A stretch of 64,000 nt of DNA from Agelas oroides (taxonomy: Eukaryota > Porifera > Demospongiae > Agelasida > Agelasidae). Shown in pieces: positions 30,801-42,800 of the stretch. The notes beneath the pieces were generated by a model. It did no database searches. It was not told the DNA's origin and worked only from the letters and a program-made list of their open reading frames with translations. A program made the position numbers and the translations under genes. The stretch covers positions 4,961,262 through 5,025,261 of the forward strand of contig OX422198.1 of NCBI GenBank assembly GCA_949130485.1, read 5' to 3'. Every line of letters begins with the position of its first letter. Position 1 is the stretch's first letter.

Positions 30801-33800
30801 AGCCAACTGGGCTCTAGACTAAGGCACTGTTTTACTAAGACACTGTTGTTACCATAGCAACAGATCATGGGTTCGTCTAATGCTACACATCAAGAAATCC
30901 ATATGTGTATTATATTCAGGATAATCGATAATCTCACAAAAATCACATGGATTTTACAAATGATGTCATTAAATATTGCAAACAGTATATGTGTACTGTA
31001 AAGGTGCATGCGTTTGTGCACTTTGGCTATGTTTGAGAGGCTAGAATGCTATGAGATGGCAGTATGGTAATATCTCAAGAAAGCAAACTCCCAATCCCAA
31101 GACACTGGACTTGGGTAAGAAGTCACAGCAGAGGTAAACAAGGTGAAAGTTTATGAGTGGTAAAACAAGACTAATAGAGTTAACAAACTGTTTTTTTTGG
31201 CTGTTTAATTTAAAATACTTAACCAGAATTGTCAAGCATATCACAAGCAATTCTACAGGATTTTCTATAACTCTAGCGCATTCTCTGTATGTTAGGACCT
31301 CCCATGTGGGGTACTTACGTATGTATCTTCATATGGTAAATTAAAGGGACTATTCAGGGAAAGCTGTTGGCAAATTCACACAGTGATATTGAAGAATAGT
31401 GTACTTACCTTAATTAGGCCATGCAGTTTCTCAGACTCGCCCACATCTAGTTTTCTAGTTTTCGTTCACTGCTACTTTTTTTTTCAGAGGTAATATTTAC
31501 GTACTTTTCTCCAGTTACAAGCATACGATCGACACGAAATAAGACGCAAAAGCCTCTCAACACTCTATCTGCGGAGAAAAATAGGCACTATGCGCTGGTG
31601 GGTGGGATTTCGATTCCCGACTGTTCGAGCTACAGTATCCACTTTGTTCACTGTGCTTCATGCCCAATGATGTCATACTGATGTCTGTTGTCTGCCCCGT
31701 AGCACTAGCTATAGCGTAGGGAGGTAGTGAGGCATGACATTGGTAGGTGCATTAGTACGGTACACATTAGACGGTGCAGTGCACCCACTCATCAGCAGTA
31801 GCTCATAGCCAAATGGTTAGGGCTTAGTGTTACAGTTAGAGTTTGGGTTAGGGTTATATCTAGGGCCAGAGAATTGAACCCTTTCCTCTTCTTTTTTTTC
31901 TTTTCTCCCCTTTTATGTTCAAACATCTTTATCTTGTTCTCCTGGCCTGCGCTGGTTTGTCGGTGTCAGACATCAGTATGACATAATCGGACATGAAGTG
32001 CGGTGAAGAAAGTGGATTCAACTCTACAAGCATCAGACAAGGATTGTGAGTGACAGTATGAGATGTTATGCCAGGAAACCGCACATGCGGGATGTACCTA
32101 GTTTCTACAGCAAATAACTAGCACAGTTTATTGAAGAACAGCCAAATGATAGAACGATCGCTGCTCGTGGCGTTAAATAATATTCATTGCAGAAAAATAG
32201 CCACTCGCCTGCATGGTTGAGAATCCCAAGATTGTCTGAGAAACCAGAAATTTTATTACCTTGGTCTTAGATGAGCGCTTGTAAACTTGGGCAGGAAATT
32301 CTATCCTGTCCCCCCTCCACTTGTCCTCACTGCAACCACCATCACACATAAATACAATACAATAGCCATTGCATAGTCATGTAAGGTTAAAAACTTACTT
32401 CAATGTTTTCAAGTTTTTCATCACTCTTGGATCAGCCAGTACAGCAGCTCCCTCGTCCCCAATTCCAGTCCACTGGTATTTATCCCATTCGAGACTAGAG
32501 TCAGGAAGTAAAACAAAGCAGTACTCCATTCTATAAAAACATCCAGCATTTCTACATGTAGCTACACCATAATTTTCAAGGGGTGAAATTTTTGTAGTTT
32601 CATAAATTTTGTCTAGTCTGCAGAATTTTACTCTGCAAATGTTTATTTTGTAAATGCCACATATGGCACTGTGTAACTACTTTCTGATGGTCCAGGGAAG
32701 GAGATCTACACTTGCTACGCAGGCACTGACATCATAACTGCAGTCAACTTTTAAATGAGCTAGGTCGGAGTTGATGTGGGCATAGCCTGGGTTGTAGTAG
32801 GTGCATGCTAAGACTAGCATGCCAACTGTTCTGATACGTGTGGTATCCTTGCACCCCTAAACAAACAGGCCAGACAATTCTCAATGCTGTGAGAGGCTTA
32901 TCTGGTGGTGAATGTGTCATCGCTGCACTCCATGCATCTATGAAATTTTATCACACAAAAAGCTGTTTCGCTGAACCTATGAAAATTTTGTTTTGATAAA
33001 AATTTGCTGCCATATAGTAGCTAGTCCTACAGAGAAGGTGGTCTGACCCTACAGTACCTACAGTTATGTTCAGAACATCAATCACTTTACAACTCACTTC
33101 AGTTCTTCCAATGACTTGTTTTGTTTCAGTGCTCTAGCCAACCCTATAGCTCCAGTGTCAGTCAGATCATTGTCTCTGAGGCTGTAGTGGAGTATAATCA
33201 GACATGAACACACTTGAGTTAGATCCACATTAAAAATTTCATGTTTCTGTTGCCATATATGGCAATGACAACTCCTCGCCACCAGAAAAGCCACTGATAC
33301 TGGTATGGGCTCCAATTGGAAAAGATACGATCACAACAGAGTTATACATGAGACTATAACTAAAACCTGCTACAATATTCAAATACACACACAAAACATC
33401 CAAGTAAGGTGGCTCGACATTGTTGTTTCCATAGCAACAGATGGTGGGTTTACAAGGAATACAGAAAGTTTGATAACTCCTAATCACCAATGGTACTGGA
33501 ATAGCATCAATTTTGTTCATTATTTACAGATGTCCATACTGTGAGAAGAGTGACAGAAGGCCATGTGCATGTACTTCACATTTTAGGTCTGTACAGGGCC
33601 AAGATAGATAGTTACTTACTGCAGTGTTTTCAAGCTCTGGTTCACTCTCAGAGCATCAGCCAGTTCAGCGGCTCCAGAATCTCCAACTGTATTGGATTCA
33701 AGACTGTGGAAGAGAGTACTCCAGAATTAGGGCAGGGGTTCATTTAGAAAACTTGTCAAGAGGGGGCAAAAGTTAAAAAGTTTGGGGGGCTTCACTAGTC

Positions 33801-36800
33801 TTGTTCCCACACCTCACACAGTGTTCACAAGTTCCAAGGGGGGGCAAGATTCTGGCAAAGGGGGTGAATGCTCACCCCTAAATGAAGCCCTGGTACCAGG
33901 TAATTGGACAGTGAATCACTAAGAGTCAGTGGAGTAGGAGGGAGGATGCATGGGAGAAACCTCCCACAGCCAATGGTATGTAAGTACATATTCTTTAATC
34001 CTCACATTTCCTGATAACAAGACACTCAGTCTACAACTTACTTCAGTTCTTCCAGTGACTTGTTATGTTCCAGTGCTCTGGCCAGAGCTATGGCTCCAGT
34101 GGCAGTCAGACCAGTGGCTCTGAGGCTGCAGTGGGGTATACAGACATGAACACACTTGAGTTAGATTCATAATTCCACATTAAACAAATTCCATGTTTCT
34201 GTTGCTATGGAAATGACAACTCCTCACCACCAGAGGAGACAATGATACTGGTATGGGCTTCAATTGGAAATGACACATTTCATGTGACTATATAGACATG
34301 AGACTATAACTAAAACCTGTTACAATACTCAAATACATACACAAAACCTCCAACTAAAGTGACTCCCATTGTTGTTGCCATAGCAACAGATCATGTGTTC
34401 ACCAGCAATACAGAAAGTCTCTGTTTCTGTTGCTACGTACTGACAACTTCTGACCACCAATGGTGCTGGTATATGGCTTCAATTAACCATTCTTGTTATT
34501 TGCAGGTGTCCATTCTGTGAGGAATGTGACAGTAGCTACGTACTAGCACCAGTCTCCCTAGTCCAAGGAGATCATACAGGGGCCATTGTCAACCAGGCCA
34601 ACTGTATCATGTGCATATACTTTGCATTTTAGGTCTGTATAAGATTGCTCCTTACTTTAGTGTTTTCAAGCTCTGGTTCACTCTCAGAGCATCAGCCAGT
34701 GCAGAGGCTCCAGAATCTCCAACTCTATTGAATTCAAGACTGTGGAAGAGAGTACTCGGGAATTAGTGCAAGTAGTGTAAAATGTTAATCAGACAGGGAG
34801 GCACTAAGAATCAATGAAGTAGGAGGGAGTATGCATGGGAGAAACCTCCACAGCCAATGTATGTAAGTACGTATTCTTTAATCCTCACATTTCCTGATAA
34901 CAAGACACTCAGTCTACAACTCACTTCAGTTCTTCCAGTGACTTGTTATGTTCCAGTGCTCTGGCCAGAGCTTTGGCTCCAGTGTCAGTCAGACCATTGG
35001 CTCTGAGGCTGCAGTGGGTATGCAGACATGAACTTGAGTTAGATTCATAAACAAATTCCATGTTTCTGTTGCTATGGCAATGACAACTCCTCACCACCAG
35101 AGGAGACAATGATACTGGTATGGGCTTCAATTGGAAATGACACATTTCATTCAACCATTGTTTAGCCCTTACATTTCATAGCAAGTCACTCAGTCTACAA
35201 CTCACTTCAGTTCTTCTAGTGACTTGTTATGCTGCAGTGCTCTGGCCAGAACTATGGCTCCAGTGTCAGTCAGACCATTGCCTCTGAGGCTGCAGTGGGT
35301 ATGCAGACACGAACACACTTGAGTTAGATTCACAATTCCACATTAAAGAAATTCCATGTCTCTGTTGCCATATGGCAATGACAAATCCGCACCACCAGAG
35401 GAGACAATTAATGATACGGTTTCAATTGGAAATGTCATTCAACCATATAGACATGCGACTATAACTAAAAACTGTTACAATTACAATCACAAAACATTAA
35501 ACTAAAGTGGCTCCCCATTGTTGTTGCCATAGCAACAGACCATGTGTTCACCAGCAATACAGAAAGTCCATGTTTCTGTTGCTACTGACAACTTCTGACC
35601 ACCAATGGTGCTGGTATATGGCTTCAATTGATCCATTTTTGTTATTTACAGGTGTCCATTCTGTGAGGAATGTGACAGTAGCTGCTAGCACCAGTCTCCC
35701 TAGTCCAAGGAGATCATACAGGGACCATTGTCAACCAGGCCAACCGTATCATGTGCATATACTTTGCATTTTAGGTCTGTATAAGGCCAATTAAGATTGT
35801 TACTTACTTCAGTGTTTTCAAGTTCCGGTTCACTCTCAGAGCACCAGCCAGTGCAGAGGCTCCAGAATCTCCAACTCTATTGAATTCAAGACTGTGGAAG
35901 AGAGTACTCAGGAATTAGTGCAAGTAGTGTAAAATGTTAATCAGACAGGGAGTCACTAAGAATCAGTGGAGTAGGAGGGAGTATGCATGGGAGAAACCTA
36001 TCACAGTCAATGGTATGTAAGTGCGTATTCATACCTCACATTTCCTGATAACAAGACACTCAGTTTACAACTCACTTCAGTTCTTCCAGTGACTTGTTTT
36101 GTTGCAGTGTTCTTGCCAGAATTATGGCTCCAGAGTCAGTCAGACCATTGTCTTTGAGGCTGTAGTGGGTATGCAGACATGAACACACTTGAGTTAGATC
36201 CACAATTCCACATTAAACAAATTCCATGTTTCTGTTGCCATATGGCAATGACAACTCCTCACCACCAGAGGAGACAATGATACTGGTATGGGCTTCAATT
36301 AGAAATGACACATTTCATGTGACCATATAGACATGAGACTATAACTAAAATCTGTTACAATACTCAAATACATACACAAAACCTCCAACTAAAGTGGCTC
36401 CCATTGTTGTTGCCATAACAACAGGTCATGCATTCACCAGCAATACAGAAAGTCCATGTTTCTGTTGCTTCTGACAACTTCTGACCACCAATGGTGCTGG
36501 TATATGGCTTCAATTAATCCATTTTTGTTATTTGCAGGTGTCCATTCTGTGACAGTAGCTACTAGCACCAGTCTCCCTAGTCCAAGGAGATCATACAGGG
36601 GCCATTGTCAACCAGGCCAACCGTATCATGTGCCTATACTTTGCATTTTAGGTCTGTATAAGATTGCTCCTTACTTTAGTGTTTTCAAACTCTGGTTCAC
36701 TCTCAGAGCATCAGCCAGTGCAGAGGCTCCAGAATTTCTAACTCTATTGAATTCAAGACTGTGGAAGAGAGTACTCGGGAATTAGTGCTAGTAGTGTAAA

Positions 36801-39800
36801 ATGTTAATCAGACAGGGAGGCACTAAGAATCAGTGGAGTAGGAGGGAGTATGCATGGGAGAAACCTCCACAGCCAATGGTATATAAGTACGTATTCTTTA
36901 ATCCTCACATTTCCTGATAACAAGACACTCAGTTTACAACTCACTTCAGTTCTTCCAGTGACTTGTTTTGTTGCAGTGTTCTTGCCAGAATTATGGCTCC
37001 AGAGTCAGTCAGACCATTGCCTCTGAGGCTGCAGTGGGTATGCAGACATGAACACACTTGAGTTAGATCCACAATTCCACATTAAACAAATTCCATGTTT
37101 CTGTTGCCATATGGCAATGACAACTCCTCACCACCAGAGGAGACAATGATACTGGTATGGGCTTCAATTAGAAATGACACATTTCATGTGACCATATAGA
37201 CATGAGACTATAACTAAAATCTGTTACAATACTCAAATACATACACAAAACCTCCAACTAAAGTGGCTCCCATTGTTGTTGCCATAACAACAGGTCATGC
37301 ATTCACCAGCAATACAGAAAGTCCATGTTTCTGTTGCTTCTGACAACTTCTGACCACCAATGGTGCTGGTATATGGCTTCAATTAATCCATTTTTGTTAT
37401 TTGCAGGTGTCCATTCTGTGACAGTAGCTACTAGCACCAGTCTCCCTAGTCCAAGGAGATCATACAGGGGCCATTGTCAACCAGGCCAACCGTATCATGT
37501 GCCTATACTTTGCATTTTAGGTCTGTATAAGATTGCTCCTTACTTTAGTGTTTTCAAACTCTGGTTCACTCTCAGAGCATCAGCCAGTGCAGAGGCTCCA
37601 GAATCTCTAACTCTATTGAATTCAAGACTGTGGAAGAGAGTACTCGGGAATTAGTGCAAGTAGTGTAAAATGTTAATCAGACAGTGAGTCACTAAGAACC
37701 AATGGAGTAGGATGGAGTATGCATGGGAGAAACCTACCACAGCCAATGGTATATAAGTACGTATTAGCAACCCTTACATTTCCTGATAACAAGACACTCA
37801 GTTTACAACTCACTTCAGTTCTTCCAGTGACTTGTTATGTTCCAGTGCTCTGGCCAGAGCTACGGCTCCAGTGTCAGTCAGACCATTGTTTCTGAGGCTG
37901 TAGTGGAGTATGCAGACATGAACACACTTGAGGTAGACCCACAATTCCACATTAAACAAATTCCATGTTTCTGTTGCCATATGGCAATGACAACTCCTCA
38001 CCACCAGAGGAGACAATGATACTGGTATGGGCTTCAATTGGAAATGACACATTTCATGTGACCATATAGACATGAGACTATAACTAAAATCTGTTACAAT
38101 ACTCAAATACATACACAAAACCTCCAACTAAAGTGGCTCCCATTGTTGTTGCCATAGCAACAGGTCATGCATTCACCAGCAATACAGAAAGTCCATGTTT
38201 CTGTTGCTTCTGACAACTTCTGACCACCAATGGTGCTGGTATATGGCTTCAATTAATCCATTTTTGTTATTTGCAGGTGTCCATTCTGTGAAGAATGTGA
38301 CAGTAGCTACTAGCACCAGTCTCCCTAGTCCAAGGAGATCATACAGGGGCCATTGTCAACCAGGCCAACTGTATCATGTGCATATACTTTGCATTTTAGG
38401 TCTGTATGAGGCCAATTAAGACTGTTACTTACTTCAGTGTTTTCAAGTTCCGGTTCACTCTCAGAGCACCAGCCAGTACAGAGGCTCCAGAATCTCCAAC
38501 TCTATTGGATTCAAGACTGTGGAAGAGAGTACTCGGGAATTAGTGCAAGTAGTGTAAAATACTAGGTATACGCATGAGCATCGTGCGCCTCACACTGAGC
38601 ACGTGGAAAGTTGTCGATCAGACGAAATGGCAAAGTGTGGTGCTCTGAAGTCACACTACTGCAACACTGTGCTGCCCTCCGCCTATCCCGTTCACGGGTC
38701 AGCGAGCAAAGTGAATCGCTCAGGTACTGACGTGCAAGTCGTCTCCTGTCACTGTTATCCTGCCGTCTTTCATCCCTTTGTTGAACAGTTAACCATCTTC
38801 TATATCTCCGGACTCGTTCTCTAGATTGCCGTTGTCTTTTTCCTCTGAGTCCTCCATCGCGATGGCACCATGAGCGGCACATGCCAGAAAGGTGCGTAAA
38901 CCCGTATATTTCAATCGTAAACCAGTTACGGACAGACATACAAGCACAGCCTCAGACTAAGACTCCACTAGCGCCCGCAATGCCCGCACGATTATGTGCC
39001 TCATGCTAAGGTGTTCAGCAATTAATCAGACAGGGAGGCACTAAGAATCAATGATGTAGGATCAAGTATGCATGGGAGAAACCTACCACAGGCAATGGTA
39101 TATAAGTGCATATTCGTAACCCTCATATTTCCTGATGTAACAGCACGGCGCGCAACTTGCCAGAGTGGTGTTGCCGGACAGCGCGAGTGGTGATAACTCA
39201 GTGCAACCAATGAATGAATGAGTACAAGCAGAGCTACTTAAATACAGACACAGGAACTGATGTACAAAACTCAAAGTAAACCACTGTCTCCAGTAGCACA
39301 GATGATTCACAGGTGACAGGCACAACATGAGGGACCTAGGAGGGAATACAGCAAGCATAACACATAGGTGTTAGGTACAAGCACTAGGAAAACAAAAACC
39401 AATCTAAAACCAAATGTACAAATAAGGTCACCTAACACCAACATGATCTACATCATGCAACATGCATTAGTTATCCTACACTGTCGAAATAACTTCACTA
39501 CACAGCCCCCCTCCTTGATGGAATACGTCCCGTATTCGGCGTCTCCACTGATGTCATCTAGATCTGGGCACAGCACATCCTCGGGCGTAGTGACCCTCCT
39601 GGCCACACTATCTGCAGATCACCGTACTCTGTTGCAATTCCCGGTGGCCTCTCCCGAGTCTGGTACCAACTGATCGCTCGCTCGATCTCCAGTGGCCACT
39701 CCTGAACCAGCTGACTGCCGATCTGCCTCCAGCCGTTCAACTCGCTGCAGTAGTTCGCCCAGCTTTTCAACCAAGTCGTCTCCGTTCACGTCTCGCACAG

Positions 39801-42800
39801 TCGCCACCACTGTAGGCTCCTCGCAACCGACATGAGCTATCCTTCCGGGCCCAGTCTTTGCATATGCCTCTAGCTCCAGCGTGGCTGCTACCACTTCATC
39901 AACAGACTTTGGTCGTCGTTGTCTTATGCCAAAGGACACCTGGGGGTCGCTCAGCTGACCCAGGTAGCTGGTGAGGGCGAGGTACTCTCTTGCCTCTTGT
40001 TGTAGATCTGGATATGCCTTGTCCACAAGGCGCTGCAGGTCCTCCGTGAAGTCTGCCCATCCCTCTCCCTTGCGCTTCCGTCGGGTGTTGAGCTCAACGG
40101 CGTAGAGCTCACGCCTGCTGTCGGGGTCAAATCGCTCCCACAACGCCTTCTTAACACGGCTGTATGATCCCCGGCTCTCCTCTGTTAAATGCTGGAAGGC
40201 TCGCTGTGCCCGGCCGGTCAATCGGACCTTCAGCCACCTGAGCTTAGCGGCATCTCCATCCCACGCATTTACAGCTGCGACGCTCTCGAAGTGGGAGATC
40301 CACTCGTCCCAGCTCCCTTCTCCAGAGAACGTCTCCGTCAATAAGAGTGGTCTGTTAGCCATATCACGTTCGGTTGATAACAGAAGGTCTCGTGACGGTT
40401 GCTTCTAGGAACGGTCCTGCCGACTACGCCAGTGTAACAGCACGGCGCGCAACTTGCCGGAGTGGTGTTGCCGGACAGCGCGATGGGGTTGCAGTTGCAG
40501 GAATAACTCTTAGAGTGATGATAACTCAGTGCAATCAATGAATGAATGAGTACAAGCAGAGCTACTTAAATACAGACACAGGAACTGATGTACAAAACTC
40601 AAAGTAAATCACTGTCTCCAGTAACACAGATGATTCACAGGTGACAGGCACAACATGAGGGTACGGTGGCCGAGAAGTGCAACATTTGACATCCGTCGTC
40701 TGACATTTGTCATCTGACAACCGTCATCTGACATCTGTCATCCATCATCTGTCATCCGTCATCTGTCATCCATCATTTGGTTTTGGTGGGTGTGGTCATG
40801 GGTGTGGCTTTATAAGCACTTTCTGCTATCATGCCTTCATGGCGGTACAGGTGAGTGTATACAGTATGTAAAGTACAGTGCATCAGAAGTGATGTAAACA
40901 GTTATGGAGTTGTAAGTTTTAGCTATATACAGATTTAGCTAAGCCAAACAGCAAACATTTCATGACGTGTTTTCTTGTTCACTGTTATTGTGGACAGGTA
41001 GTTCTGGAGACCTTCAGTGGTCTGCTCACATGAATATTCTGAGGACTGTCACAATGAAAAACTGAAAAGTTGGAAATTCTGAACAGCATGCCACTTGGTT
41101 TATAGGCTCAACTCAATGGATTGTCCCAAGTAACTCCCTCTTCTTTGACTCCTCCCCTCTCCTTACCTCGAGATCTCTCTACCCTCAAAATATAACAAAA
41201 TTGCATGTTCATGCCTGCAGGAGGTAGACCACGACATGGCAGCTATACTACATTCCATACTATAGCTGACAATAAGGCTGGCCCAGTTGTATACCTATAG
41301 GTATGCAGAATTTGACCAAGAAAAAAGTGCTTATCACTTCAATATACTTCCTCATTCTGCAAAAGCAACCAAATACTGGATGGACAGAACAAGTGTAACG
41401 GAAGATTAAATCCAGAATACAACCACAAAGTATGATCTTCTGGTGCTGGTGCATTTCAGCATGACTTGGTGTCTGTTAGCCTACTTTAGAAAACAAAGGG
41501 GTGTTTACCAATTGGAAGTAAAATCATGATATGTGGGCACCAGCAAATAATCAGGCCATAAGCTGAACTTTCCAACCACCAAGTTTTTTGTCTAACTTCT
41601 CCATGTCCTCCACACTCATCTGTACCACCATGAAGGCATGATCGCGGCATAGTTTATAGACCTACGGAGATTATAGACGTATGGAGAAGGGATTGGAAAT
41701 GCGTCAAAAATTTGTAATTTTCGGGCTTAGAGCGTGTTATGGTCACGTGATCCACCTGTGGCTGCGGCCCGGCGGCTCGATCGAGCGCAGCTGCACTGAG
41801 CTGCGCGCGCTGCATGAACAAACTCCACCTACGGCTACAGCTGCATAACTGCGCGCGAGCGATCATCATCATGGCAAGCGGAATTGTGAGAGCGTCTATT
41901 TCTTCGCTGCTAGAGGAGCCAGAGCTCCTGGTGGGCACTCCTAGGAACGTAACTAAGAAGGAAGCGGCGAAGAAATTGTTGGACGAAATTATCATGGATG
42001 GAAACTTGGACATTTTTGATGCATTCGCGCAGAAGCTGGTAAGGAGCATTCAAGCTATATTTCCAGCAAGTACAGCTCAGTTAAGTGCCGAGAAAGAGAG
42101 TGAAAGGATGTTATCACAGTTTCACACGTTGAGAATTGAAAAATTCGGGCAACTGTGGAAGCAAGAGCTGTATTCAAGTTTGGGGTGGGTGGACATGCCA
42201 GATCCAATGTTGGAACAACATAGCGGCCAAATTCTGTTTGAGAAGCTTGTGGCAGGTCAATTTTGCAGTGCGACTGCATCGAAAACAATTGAAAATGTAG
42301 AACAACTAACGGCTGACAAAGAGACCATTCTACGTTATGTAGCTGAGTATGTTTCATTTAAGCTGATGAAAAGTTTTGAAGAGCGATCATCACAACAAGT
42401 GGCCGAGTACGTTGAATGCTCATCACACATGTCTGTAGAGGGTGAAGTTACAGATTTTTCAATGTACACAATGAAGTGGCTGGAACAAGTCAATTGTGGT
42501 GGGCTGTTTCATGTTAGTGATGAGACATACACCCTGTTTCGTCACATTGAATTGAAAGTTCGGAAACTGTTGCCACATACATTGTTAGCTTCAGCTAATC
42601 CATCCTCTAAATCTGCCCTGACCAAGGATGCCCTTGTTTGTGAAGTAGTCTGTGATGAAGATGTCCAGTTTCACTGGTCTATTCTGTCAGTTGATATAGA
42701 GGAAGACAACAACCCAAACAAACTCCTGAGGCACATGATAGATTTGTGGGTCACCATCAGAGCACATGTATTTACCAGTAGCTGGATACAACAATTTAAG

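Larger units (their letters stand above)
36000..37740. repeat. recent 869-bp tandem duplication of a B/A pair
   Basis: Exons at 36076/36675 recur at 36945/37544, exactly 869 bp apart, with introns differing at only a handful of bases. A third B exon at 37814 continues the period. Confidence 0.9.

Noticed and set aside
31780-31810. CTGATGA on the minus strand as another hammerhead
   Set aside because: No GAAA or closing stems at the required distance.
40740-40790. CRISPR-like array of CATCCGTCATCTGT repeats
   Set aside because: Eukaryotic context; the repeats are subterminal motifs of a TIR transposon, mirrored at 44760-44850, without spacers of constant length.
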